Below are positions 26,066 to 34,139 of a DNA stretch of 64,000 nt, piece after piece. The stretch covers positions 372,001 through 436,000 of the forward strand of contig CAVXLN010000015.1 in the NCBI GenBank assembly GCA_963762435.1, in the 5' to 3' direction. Position 1 is the stretch's first letter, and every line of letters begins with the position of its first letter. The stretch is from JAXDMU01 sp963762435 (GTDB taxonomy: Bacteria > Pseudomonadota > Alphaproteobacteria > ATCC43930 > CGMCC-115725). The notes beneath the pieces are model-generated. The model saw only the letters and a program-made list of their open reading frames with translations. It searched no databases and had not been told where the DNA came from. Position numbers and translations under genes: made by a program.

Positions 26066-26075
26066 CCATGATGAT

Positions 26076-26092
26076 TTCCTTGGTCCAAGGAA
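26076..26092. promoter_or_regulatory. Palindromic operator TTCCTTGG-T-CCAAGGAA
   Basis: A perfect 8-bp inverted repeat around one central base, 11 bases upstream of the XRE gene start and between two divergent regulator genes. A second perfect palindrome, GGTGAA-A-TTCACC, lies at 26125-26137 over the start of the divergent gene. Confidence 0.6.
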
Positions 26093-26125
26093 TTGCCGCC
26101 ATGGTGTTTTTAGTCCGACTCATGG

Positions 26126-26386
26126 GTGAAATTCACCTATGCTGTGGTCGTGGACGATTTGGCAAGGAATACGGCCCCGCTGCCGAACGCGCGGCTGACA
26201 CGGCGGGAGCTTGAATGCCTGCGGCTGCTCGCACATGGCGAGCAACCGAAGCGCATTGCTTACCTGCTCGGTCTGACGACGAAGACGGTCGAGCACTATG
26301 TCACGGCGGCACGGCGCAAGCTGGGGGCCAGAACGACCACGCAGGCCGTGGCCATCGCGGTCGCGCGCGAACTGCTCAGAGAGTGA
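26126..26386 (+). CDS. Small LuxR-type HTH protein
   Basis: 86 residues from GTG 26126. Almost all of it is a GerE/LuxR HTH (about residues 22-84: LTRRELECLRLLAHGEQPKR, IAYLLGLTTKTVEHYV, RKLGARTTTQAVAIA). No receiver or ligand domain is present, so it is a stand-alone DNA-binding protein. The start codon is inside palindrome 26125-26137, which suggests control by itself or by the divergent XRE protein. Confidence 0.8.
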   Translation: MKFTYAVVVDDLARNTAPLPNARLTRRELECLRLLAHGEQPKRIAYLLGLTTKTVEHYVTAARRKLGARTTTQAVAIAVARELLRE

Positions 26387-26674
26387 CACATTGCGGTCCA
26401 GTTGAGTGGCCCTCTGAGATCCCTCCGTCGGTCAGCTAGATGGATCCTGCGGGCCTGCTACTTTCGTAACATCGCCGAAAATTCACGAAGTCCCACCGAT
26501 CAGCCGCGGACTCTAAGGCCGACAATGCGGATAAAATGTAATCGACTTCGGTATGGAAACCGACGGAGCTTTCCGGCAGAATTCTCGCCAGAAGAGAACA
26601 TTTCTAGTTTAACGGCTATCAATGTCAGGTCGGATCGCGCAGCATCGTAGTCGGCACCGAAAGAGGGGCATCCA

Positions 26675-26863
26675 TTATCCGCCCGGCGTAGCAAATCGCG
26701 CCTGCGCCCCCATTCGAGTTCTCGCCTCAAATATGCGGACTGCCGCGTCGCATGCCGTCATGAGGTCACCGTATGCATCGATCTCGGGATCGTTTTCAAA
26801 CGCGAATTCATCCCGAATCCTCTCGACGTACCCAATGACAGCGGCTTCCCATCCTGCGCTCAT
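26675..26863 (-). CDS. Small acidic protein
   Basis: 62 residues from ATG 26863, set by a strong GGAGGG at the right spacing. The much longer open frame reaching 27256 is antisense to the next gene and is rejected. The product (MSAGWEAAVIGYVERIRDEF, NDPEIDAYGDLMTACDAAVRI) is helical and acidic. No family recognised. Its start is 123 bases from the divergent gene at 26987. Confidence 0.6.
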   Translation of the reverse strand: MSAGWEAAVIGYVERIRDEFAFENDPEIDAYGDLMTACDAAVRIFEARTRMGAQARFATPGG

Positions 26864-26986
26864 GTTGCCCTCCGATGAAATCGTGCACGAGTATCGCTTG
26901 CCAATATGCAAGCGAGCGCCGATCGGAAGCTGACGGCCGTTAAGTAGACCTTGTCCCGCACTTTTAGTGGTTTGAACGGAGCGAAT

Positions 26987-28153
26987 ATGGCATTGGCAAG
27001 TTGTCGAGGAGACTGGAGAAAGGCGAAAATTCTCCGACTTTATAACGTCCAACCTGGACCTCGTTGTGTGATCCTCCCGCATCAAATAAGCGCAGGCCTC
27101 CGACAGGAATGCTGCAAACAACCGTTGGAAGGTGAGTTTTATCAATTCTTCTACCGTCCGAAGGACTTCGCAACCTACGACAATGAATACCCCAGAGAGA
27201 GCGGCAGCTTCTTTGTGGGAACAACGTGCGGGAAAAGATTTATCGAACTGCTTCAAGCGAACGACCCCTCCATCGAAGTGCCGGAGCTATTCAATCCGCT
27301 CCTTCCGGATCCGAGAATCGTGATCCCTAGGCATGGCGGTGGCGGTGGCGGCGGGCGACCAGGCAACCCGGGGAGGATCGATCCGACCCCGCTGAACCGT
27401 GAGCTTATCGTGGCGCTTCAGCTAATGGCGTCGGTATGCGTAACCCCGATGAACGCCGAATTAGGTGAACTACTCAGATGGCTTCGGGAGCACCCAGACC
27501 AAGATACGAAGCTTATACACATCAGCTCGTTCAACGATGCGATCAGCTGCCACCAAGAAATGGCCGGTCGATCGCTGCGACAAGCCATGAACGATCAGCG
27601 GGCAGCCGCAGCTTATCGCTGGCGCGATTTTGCGTTCCACACCATCGAAGCGATTCTTCGGGATGAGGGTATTGTCAGTCACGTCGATCCGGATGCGATC
27701 TTACCAGCGAATCCTCCAATCCGAATACAGGCATCGGTGACAAGGGCTTTGCGCGACGGACACCATCGGCTGCGGCTGGAGAATGACGGCCGCGAGGTCG
27801 TGCTTTTCGCCAATTGCCCTGGTCTTCCTTTGGATCCGCCTGTGAGCATAGGCGATCTACTGACGATTAGAATGAGCATCCATCCTCGAGGCGATCGCGT
27901 AGTCCGCGTGCATAATCGTAGCGAGATTGGGCTGGCGGGCAAGATTCACTACATCGCGCCGCCCGGCCTCTACGCTTTTGTGCGGTTAGACAGAGGTAGT
28001 CCGGACGTGCATGTTGGGAAGGCAATATATGACGAACTGGGTCAGCCAGCGCTCGGACAAAGAGTTGTCGTTCGCATCAGGGAAACCACCCGAAGCCCCG
28101 AGGTGGATTGGGCAATTCTTGAGCCAGAGCCCCCGGCACACCAAGCACCATAG
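26987..28153 (+). CDS. Hypothetical protein with OB-fold-like C-terminal repeats
   Basis: 388 residues from ATG 26987, with CGGAG six bases upstream. Residues 1-115 are unrecognised. A glycine-rich linker (HGGGGGGGRPGNPG) at about 117-132 separates it from a helical region (about 140-235). The C-terminal 150 residues contain two similar beta-rich units (DGREVVLFANCPGLPL... and GSPDVHVGKAIYDELG...), each ending VxVRxRE-like, suggestive of OB or cold-shock-like folds that bind nucleic acid. Function not assignable. Confidence 0.6.
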   Translation: MALASCRGDWRKAKILRLYNVQPGPRCVILPHQISAGLRQECCKQPLEGEFYQFFYRPKDFATYDNEYPRESGSFFVGTTCGKRFIELLQANDPSIEVPELFNPLLPDPRIVIPRHGGGGGGGRPGNPGRIDPTPLNRELIVALQLMASVCVTPMNAELGELLRWLREHPDQDTKLIHISSFNDAISCHQEMAGRSLRQAMNDQRAAAAYRWRDFAFHTIEAILRDEGIVSHVDPDAILPANPPIRIQASVTRALRDGHHRLRLENDGREVVLFANCPGLPLDPPVSIGDLLTIRMSIHPRGDRVVRVHNRSEIGLAGKIHYIAPPGLYAFVRLDRGSPDVHVGKAIYDELGQPALGQRVVVRIRETTRSPEVDWAILEPEPPAHQAP

Positions 28154-28366
28154 TTTCGGTACCCGCTTGCCGCGGAATCTGGATCCTCAGTTCGGCTATT
28201 GGCCCCAGACTGCCCTTCGTGCCTTACGGGCCGACGGCCCGTCAACCCCGGCTTGCGCGTTCCGTCCATGGCGGTGGCCTGATGACCAACTGGCCCCAGG
28301 CTATGGGCCTGGCAGCAAACCTACTTGAGAGGGAGCGGCTCGGCATATCAGCCCAGAACCTCCCAC

Positions 28367-28756
28367 TCAGTTCTCAACGCCAAGCTCGTCCAGAAGGCTT
28401 ATCATCTTGGTCAGGTTCCGGCGGGTCTCGTTGAGGTTGTGAGCTAAGATCAACTCATCACGGCCGCACGAATGCAGCACCGCTACGAGCACGTCGTCCG
28501 AGTATCGAATGAGGTCAATCAGATGCTCACCGCTCGGCCCGTTCTTTGCGTCAAACCAATTACGGACTGCCCGCTCGTTGGCGCCGGTCAGCCCGACGAC
28601 GGTTTTGACAGCCGACCGCGTATCGCCGAAGCCACGATGTAACGCGCCCGCAATCACGTTCACGAAGCTTTCATCTGGCGAGGCAAGATTCGTCGAGTTT
28701 GGAAATTCCTTTCCGTTTATAGCCCAAATCTTTCGGTCATTCTTGTTGAGCGACAT
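28367..28756 (-). CDS. Predicted HTH-type protein divergent from recombinase
   Basis: 129 residues from ATG 28756, with GGAGG seven bases upstream; an upstream TTG is less likely. The middle (SAVKTVVGLTGANERAVRNWFD, NGPSGEHLIDLIRYSDDVL) reads as a helix-turn-helix, and the C-terminus as a coiled coil (NETRRNLTKMISLLDELG). Similar proteins accompany recombinase genes in alphaproteobacterial islands. It shares a divergent promoter region, and a 29-bp palindrome, with the recombinase operon, so it may be the repressor. Confidence 0.6.
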   Translation of the reverse strand: MSLNKNDRKIWAINGKEFPNSTNLASPDESFVNVIAGALHRGFGDTRSAVKTVVGLTGANERAVRNWFDAKNGPSGEHLIDLIRYSDDVLVAVLHSCGRDELILAHNLNETRRNLTKMISLLDELGVEN

Positions 28757-28761
28757 TTCCA

Positions 28762-28790
28762 ACCTCCGTTCCTAGAATTGGAATGGAGGT
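28762..28790. promoter_or_regulatory. 29-bp palindromic operator before the recombinase operon
   Basis: Eleven-base arms (ACCTCCGTTCC and GGAATGGAGGT, one mismatch) around a 7-base centre. It covers the ribosome site of the divergent gene at 28756 and lies upstream of the recombinase. Binding there would shut off at least the leftward gene. Confidence 0.6.
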
Positions 28791-28837
28791 CAGGGACTGA
28801 CCTGTCTCACCCAAGGTGCTGCATCGGGAATAGCCTA

Positions 28838-30409
28838 GTGACGCCAAACCTCTTCGCTTCGAGCCACATAAGCGGGGTGGGCCACATTCCCCGTCGAGCC
28901 GCTCAATATGTTCGGATGTCGACGGAACACCAACAATACTCTACGGAAAACCAAGCGTCGGCGATAGCAAAACATGCCAAGGAGATTGGTGTCGAGATTA
29001 TCCGAACCTACGCTGACGAAGGAAAGAGCGGCCTGAATATCGATGGTCGGGACGCACTCAAACGTCTTATTGACGATGTTCAGAACCAAAGGGCCGATTT
29101 CGAAATTATTCTGGTCTACGACGTGAGTCGGTGGGGCCGATTTCAAGATGCCGACGAAGGCGCATACTATGAGTATATCTGCCGCCGAGTGGGGATCGCT
29201 GTCGAATATTGTGCCGAGCAATTCAGGAATGACGGGAGCGTAGCCTCGACCATCGTGAAGACGGTGAAGCGGGCGATGGCGGGAGAATACAGCCGGGAGC
29301 TCTCCGTCAAAGTCTTCGCGGGACAATGCCGACTGGTCGAGCTTGGCTATCGCCAAGGCGGCACGGCCGGTTTCGGGCTGCGCCGCGTGCTGGTCGACTC
29401 AGCTAGGCACCCCAAAGGCGAACTCTCTATCGGTCAGCAGAAATCCTTGCAGACCGATCGCGTTGTCCTTGTTCCCGGCCCGGAAAGAGAGATCGAGCTG
29501 GTACAGCGGATCTACAGGATGTTCGTGCTCCATGGAAAACGCGAGCAGGAGATCGCTGCCTCCTTGAATGCAGAAGGCCATGCCACGGATTTCGGGCGGC
29601 CTTGGACCCGAGGCACAGTTCACCAGGTCCTGACTGCCGAGAAGTACATCGGCAACAATGTGTACAATCGGATCTCGTTCAAGCTGAGGAAGCGACGCGT
29701 GGTCAACGATCCCGAGCACTGGATTCGAGCTGACGGCGCGTTCGAGGCGATTGTCGACCCTGACTTCTTCGAGGCGGCGCGCCGGATCATCTCCGCCCGA
29801 AGCAAACGGCTCTCAGATGAGCAGATGCTCGAACGCCTCCGGCAGCTATTCCAGGCCCGAGGATGGATCTCCGGCCTCGTGATCGACGAAGACGACGAGA
29901 TGCCGTCGAGCTCCACTTATCGGTCACGCTTCGGAAGTTTGCTGCGCGCCTATCAGCTCATCGGCTTCTCTCCGTCGCGTGACTATCGCTACATCGAGGT
30001 GAACCGCGCTCTCCGACGCATCCATCCCGATGTCGTTCGAGCCGTGATTGCGGCGATCGACAGCAGTGGCGGCAGGGCGCACTCCGATCCCTCATCCGAC
30101 ATTCTCAGCGTCAATGACGAGTTCACCGCCTCGGTTGTTATCGCGCGATGCCGCGAGACTAATCTCGGTAGCCTTCGATGGAAGATCCGGCTCGACGCTG
30201 GTCTGCGGCCGGACATCACCCTGGCCGTCAGGATGGAGCCCGGCAATCAGCAGATCCGCGATTGCTACCTGCTTCCCAGGATTGACGTGCCTGGGCGCCA
30301 AGTGAGGTTTGCGGAGCACAACGGAATCTATCTGGAAGCCTATCGGTTCGATCATGTGGAGGAGTTCGGGCGGCTGTGCGCCCGGTCGCCCCTAAGGACA
30401 GCGGCATGA
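28838..30409 (+). CDS. Large serine recombinase
   Basis: 523 residues if GTG 28838 is used (GGGA upstream; the TTG at 28778 lies in the operator and is rejected; GTG 28877 is another option). The resolvase domain has the catalytic Ser in YVRMSTEHQQYSTENQ, then YADEGKSGLNIDGR and VYDVSRWGRF. The recombinase domain follows (REQEIAASLNAEGHATDFG, WTRGTVHQVLTAEKYIGNN). A C-terminal region of unknown fold ends the protein. Such enzymes catalyse integration, excision or inversion. It overlaps the first ParB-like gene by ATGA. It may be a remnant integrase of an older element within the island. Confidence 0.85.
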   Translation: MTPNLFASSHISGVGHIPRRAAQYVRMSTEHQQYSTENQASAIAKHAKEIGVEIIRTYADEGKSGLNIDGRDALKRLIDDVQNQRADFEIILVYDVSRWGRFQDADEGAYYEYICRRVGIAVEYCAEQFRNDGSVASTIVKTVKRAMAGEYSRELSVKVFAGQCRLVELGYRQGGTAGFGLRRVLVDSARHPKGELSIGQQKSLQTDRVVLVPGPEREIELVQRIYRMFVLHGKREQEIAASLNAEGHATDFGRPWTRGTVHQVLTAEKYIGNNVYNRISFKLRKRRVVNDPEHWIRADGAFEAIVDPDFFEAARRIISARSKRLSDEQMLERLRQLFQARGWISGLVIDEDDEMPSSSTYRSRFGSLLRAYQLIGFSPSRDYRYIEVNRALRRIHPDVVRAVIAAIDSSGGRAHSDPSSDILSVNDEFTASVVIARCRETNLGSLRWKIRLDAGLRPDITLAVRMEPGNQQIRDCYLLPRIDVPGRQVRFAEHNGIYLEAYRFDHVEEFGRLCARSPLRTAA

Positions 30410-31290
30410 CGGACGCAGGTGCCGATGTCCAGCTCGTGCCGGTGGACTCGATCACCGTCATCAATCCGCGAAGCCGGAACAAGCGGATCTTCAACGAACT
30501 GGTCGAGAGCATCTCCCGAGTAGGACTGAAGAAGCCAATCACCGTTAGCCCGAATCCTAGCGGGGCGGGTTTCAACCTGGTCTGCGGTCAAGGTCGCCTC
30601 GAGGCATTTATGGTTCTCGGTCAGACCGAGATCCCCGCGATCATCAAGGAGGCTACGGAAGAGGATTGCTACATCATGAGCCTGGTCGAGAACTTGGCCA
30701 GACGCCACTACTCACCCGTCGAACTCGTCCGCGAAATCGGCGCCCTAAGAGAGCGAGGCTACTCGTTCCTCCAGATCGCAGCAAAAACGGGCTTCAGCGA
30801 AGATTACGTGTCCGCTCTCTGTTTCATGATTGACCACGGGGAGGAAAGGCTTCTTGCGGCCGTCGATCGAGGAATTGTGCCTGCCACGGTGGCGATGGAG
30901 ATCGCCAGAGCCAAGGACAGCGACGTCCAAAGGGCACTGGCTGACGCTTACGAGCGCAAGGCGATTCCTGGCAATCAAATCCTTGCGATCCGACGGATCA
31001 TCGAAGAGAGGAATTTACGGGGAAAGGCACCTCAGAGCATTCCGGGATATCGGCCTGGTCACAAGCCTCCGGTCAGTGCAGAGAAGCTCATCCGCGCTTA
31101 TCGGAGGGAGACTGAACGCCAGAAGATGATGGTCAAGAAGGCGGCTCTATGTCAGAGCCGCTTGCTATTCGTGGTCAACGCCCTGCGGCGGCTGCTTGCC
31201 GACGAGCACTTCGTGACCCTACTAAGGGCCGAGGCCATGGCGACTCTTCCTCGCCCTCTTGCCGAACGCCTCGGGTCGTCGGCTGGATGA
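30406..31290 (+). CDS. ParB/RepB-like protein 1
   Basis: 294 residues from ATG 30406, overlapping the recombinase stop (ATGA). The ParB N-terminal nuclease/CTPase-like domain (about residues 8-100) has VDSITVINPRSRNKRIF, VSPNPSGAGFNLVCGQGRLEA (split: FNLVCGQGRLEAF) and EEDCYIMSLVENLARRHYS. An HTH region follows (FLQIAAKTGFSEDYVSAL). The C-terminus is helical and basic. It is second in a three-gene overlapping operon. ParB-like pairs with a recombinase occur in alphaproteobacterial islands; a role in element maintenance or site choice is inferred. Confidence 0.8.
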   Translation: MTDAGADVQLVPVDSITVINPRSRNKRIFNELVESISRVGLKKPITVSPNPSGAGFNLVCGQGRLEAFMVLGQTEIPAIIKEATEEDCYIMSLVENLARRHYSPVELVREIGALRERGYSFLQIAAKTGFSEDYVSALCFMIDHGEERLLAAVDRGIVPATVAMEIARAKDSDVQRALADAYERKAIPGNQILAIRRIIEERNLRGKAPQSIPGYRPGHKPPVSAEKLIRAYRRETERQKMMVKKAALCQSRLLFVVNALRRLLADEHFVTLLRAEAMATLPRPLAERLGSSAG

Positions 31291-32192
31291 AGACGCTTCC
31301 CTCAGTTGGGATGGCGTTCGAACGAGCCCTCGTCACGCTCCCGATCGACTCGATCCTGCCTTTGCGGACCGTTCCTGCGAAGTTCAAGGCCTCGGTCCGC
31401 TACGCCCGGATCGTGGCCTCGATTGCCGAGGTCGGCATCATCGAACCGATTGTTGTCGCCGCGCCTCAAGGGAACGACCCACGACATATTCTGCTTGATG
31501 GCCATGTCAGGATCGCCGCCTTGGTAGAGCTCGGAATCCGCGAAACGCGGTGCCTTGTATCGAGTGACGATGAGGCGTTCACCTACAACAAACGGGTCAA
31601 TCAGCTCGCGACCGTCCAAGAGCACTTCATGATTCTTCGTGCCATCGAAAGAGGCGTCTCGGAGGAAAAGCTAGCAAAGGCGCTGAACCGAGACGTCTCG
31701 GCCATCCGAAGGCGCAAGACGCTTCTCGATGGCATCTGCCCGGAAGTGGTCGACATCCTCAAGGACAAGATAGTGAACCCCATGACGTTCGATGTCCTCA
31801 GGAAGATGAAAGACATCCGACAGATCGAAGCCGCCGAACTCATGAACCTCGCGGGGAATTTCACGACCAGTTACGCAAAGGCTCTCCTGGCGGGCACACG
31901 TCAACACGACATGGTCCAGCCCGATCGCCCGAAGAAGGTGAACGGGATTACCCCGGAACAGATGGCTCGAATGGAGCGCGAGATGGAAGCGCTCCAACGA
32001 GACTTCAAAACAATCGAATCCTCCTACGGCGATGATGTCTTGAACCTAGTCATCGCGTCCGGGTACCTCACCAAAATGATCGCCAACTCAGAGATCTCGA
32101 GGTACCTGGCCCAGCACCATCCCGAAATCCTCGACGAGTTTAAGGTGATCGTTGCCGCATCGTCTCTCGACCAGTCCGAAGCGGCCAGATAG
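31287..32192 (+). CDS. ParB/RepB-like protein 2 (RepB C-terminal type)
   Basis: 301 residues from ATG 31287, again overlapping the previous stop (ATGA); the longer frame from 31149 runs inside the preceding gene. ParB N-terminal features (PIDSILPLRTV, GIIEPIVVAAPQ, HILLDGHVRIAALVELG) precede a region like the plasmid-partition RepB C-terminal family (EEKLAKALNRDVSAIRRRKTLL, LMNLAGNFTTSYAKALLAGT). A coiled coil (MARMEREMEALQRDFK) is near residue 220. Third gene of the recombinase operon. Confidence 0.8.
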   Translation: MKTLPSVGMAFERALVTLPIDSILPLRTVPAKFKASVRYARIVASIAEVGIIEPIVVAAPQGNDPRHILLDGHVRIAALVELGIRETRCLVSSDDEAFTYNKRVNQLATVQEHFMILRAIERGVSEEKLAKALNRDVSAIRRRKTLLDGICPEVVDILKDKIVNPMTFDVLRKMKDIRQIEAAELMNLAGNFTTSYAKALLAGTRQHDMVQPDRPKKVNGITPEQMARMEREMEALQRDFKTIESSYGDDVLNLVIASGYLTKMIANSEISRYLAQHHPEILDEFKVIVAASSLDQSEAAR

Positions 32193-32334
32193 GACGGTGT
32201 CCTCTGGGCGATGAGTGCGCGCTACGTGATTGACGGAGCGTCGTCGCCGCCGCCAGACTCGGGGCAGCTAGCTTCAGTGGACTCCCCTCCCGATTTCATG
32301 GCACCGTTTGCGCTCAATTTTAGCGGGCGCGGCC

Positions 32335-33150
32335 ATGCTGAGGCACCCGGCAATCGGAGCAATCGTCTTCCTGCTTGGATCGATGATCGGCGTGGCACCC
32401 GCGGACACTCCGTCGCCGACCCATACTGTTCCCATCGCTGTCGGCCGAGACGAGCTGGTCGCGTCTCTGAACGGCGGGTTCGTCTATTATCTCGCGGAAA
32501 AATGGGCGGTGTCGGACGCCGTCATGCAGCGCAAGCTAGCCGACGGCTCCGAGAAGGAGATCATCGACGGCAACGGAGTGGCAGTGATCCGACATGGCCG
32601 ATACTCAGGCTATCTCGTCGTCGAACGCCACCGCTATCGGCAAGATGGCCCAGCCTATGACTGCCTGTATGTTGTCCGGCCGGATGGCAAGGAGACCTTC
32701 GCGATCACGGACCCAAAAGCCAGCGATGACGCCGTCAAGGAGCTGATATCGGCCTGGCCAACACGAGACGCAGCAGCCTGCGGCGGCGACGCGCCGGTCT
32801 CGGCAGCCCAGGGCGGGCCCTCGCCTCCGGCGGTGAGCAAGTCCGCTCCGCCCCCGGCCGGTTCCGGTGATCTTCAATACGACGTAGAAGCCGTTCGGAA
32901 GAAAGCGATGTATGACGAAGTCGTCTCGAAGGTACAGGGCTGCATGAACGAAGGCACGCGCGTGCGCCTAATGCAAGGCGAGCGCAACAGTCAAAATATC
33001 ATCGCTTTTAACTTAAGTACATGCACAGGTCCGTTTCAATATTTGATTGCTGAAAAGGTGATGACCGGAGAAGAAGCGGGCGAACTTGCAAAGGCGTTGG
33101 CAATCCGAGAGCTTAGTAACGTTCCGGGATTAACCTGGACACCCAAGTAG
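32335..33150 (+). CDS. Secreted protein of unknown function
   Basis: 271 residues from ATG 32335. The signal peptide (MLRHPAIGAIVFLLGSMIGV) ends near APADT. The mature region has ELVASLNGGFVYYLAEKWAV and YDCLYVVRPDGKETFAI, then a Pro/Ser/Ala linker (about 155-185). The C-terminal domain (about 190-271: CMNEGTRVRLMQGERNSQNI, LAIRELSNVPGLTWTP) contains two cysteines. Likely periplasmic. No family recognised. Confidence 0.6.
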   Translation: MLRHPAIGAIVFLLGSMIGVAPADTPSPTHTVPIAVGRDELVASLNGGFVYYLAEKWAVSDAVMQRKLADGSEKEIIDGNGVAVIRHGRYSGYLVVERHRYRQDGPAYDCLYVVRPDGKETFAITDPKASDDAVKELISAWPTRDAAACGGDAPVSAAQGGPSPPAVSKSAPPPAGSGDLQYDVEAVRKKAMYDEVVSKVQGCMNEGTRVRLMQGERNSQNIIAFNLSTCTGPFQYLIAEKVMTGEEAGELAKALAIRELSNVPGLTWTPK

Positions 33151-33238
33151 CCGCCGAACTGAGGTGAAGCATCTCGCAGGACCTGGGTTGGCGATGCGCG
33201 ACGCGGAGACACATTGGAGAGGCTTAGCGGGGGCCCCT

Positions 33239-33505
33239 GTGAATCACAATGAAATCGATCACCTTTTTCAAGAAAGAGGTTGGTTCTACGATAACGGCTG
33301 GTCCCATGATTCAATCAAATGGGATTGCTACATCAACGAAGATTATGGATTGACTGATTCCTTTTTCGTTATTCTTCGGAATGCAGACGTAGGACGGCTG
33401 CTAAGATTTTGCGGAAAGACTAAAACGGAAATTTGGGCGGGGCGATTATCGAACTCGGAGGACGTTGACACCCTGATGGCCCTTATAGAATCCGAGAAAA
33501 GTTAG
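33239..33505 (+). CDS. Small hypothetical protein
   Basis: 88 residues if GTG 33239 is the start; in-frame GTG 33164 and ATG 33194 are alternatives. The conserved-looking core is EIDHLFQERGWFYDNGWSHD, SIKWDCYINEDYGLTDSFF and LLRFCGKTKTEIWAGRL, beginning right after 33239, which is why I prefer it. Soluble, acidic, rich in aromatic residues. No known domain. Confidence 0.5.
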   Translation: MNHNEIDHLFQERGWFYDNGWSHDSIKWDCYINEDYGLTDSFFVILRNADVGRLLRFCGKTKTEIWAGRLSNSEDVDTLMALIESEKS

Positions 33506-33573
33506 GAAGGCGCTTGGGTGCGCGGGCCTGCGAGCGTATCACCCAACCACCGGTACTGGTAACATCCAAAGCC

Positions 33574-34080
33574 ATGAGAGACGCAAAACCACCGGCACGG
33601 CAACGCGCTATCATCGACATCGAGAGCTCCGGACTTGGGCCTGATAGTTGGCCGGTCTCGATCGCTTGGCACATTCTGGAAACCGGCGCCGAGGGCCATC
33701 TGCTGATTAAGCCAGCGCCGAATTGGCGCGGATGGCAACATGAAGCCGAAGCGATTCACGGCATCAGCCAGGCCAGCCTGAAGACCGATGGAGTGCCGCT
33801 AGACGCGGTTGCACGGCAGCTTGCCGCCGCGCTCGAGGATGCTGACTTGCATTCGGACGCACCGGCGCTAGACCAGGGCTGGCTGGATATGATCTTTGCC
33901 GCTGACGGTACGCTGGCAGCGCCGTCGATCCACCGGTACGGCGACCTATTCCCCGGCGCCGGTCGCCAGGAATATCAGGTCTACGTCCGGCAGGCCGGAG
34001 AAAGGCTCGCTGAATGGAAAGCGCTGGCCGATGTTCGCCAGCTCGCCGCTGCCGTCGAATTGTACCGGCAGCGCCGATGA
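33574..34080 (+). CDS. DnaQ-like 3'-5' exonuclease
   Basis: 168 residues from ATG 33574. Exo I motif IIDIESSGLG carries the first two acidic ligands; HGISQASL and HSDAPALDQGWLDMIF resemble Exo II/III regions, with the Asp of DQGWLD as a likely ligand. The C-terminal motif (ALADVRQLAAAVELY) contains the expected Asp but a canonical HxxxxD is not evident. It is probably an RNase T/oligoribonuclease-type exonuclease. No tight operon partner. Confidence 0.65.
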   Translation: MRDAKPPARQRAIIDIESSGLGPDSWPVSIAWHILETGAEGHLLIKPAPNWRGWQHEAEAIHGISQASLKTDGVPLDAVARQLAAALEDADLHSDAPALDQGWLDMIFAADGTLAAPSIHRYGDLFPGAGRQEYQVYVRQAGERLAEWKALADVRQLAAAVELYRQRR

Positions 34081-34139
34081 TCGATGTGAGCACCTTTCGA
34101 GACGAAGCGTCGCCACTCCGCATAGGGGCGATACGCCCG

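Noticed and set aside
26675..27256. A 193-codon minus-strand frame
   Set aside because: Only its last 62 codons, behind a strong GGAGGG, are coding; the rest is antisense to 26987-28153.
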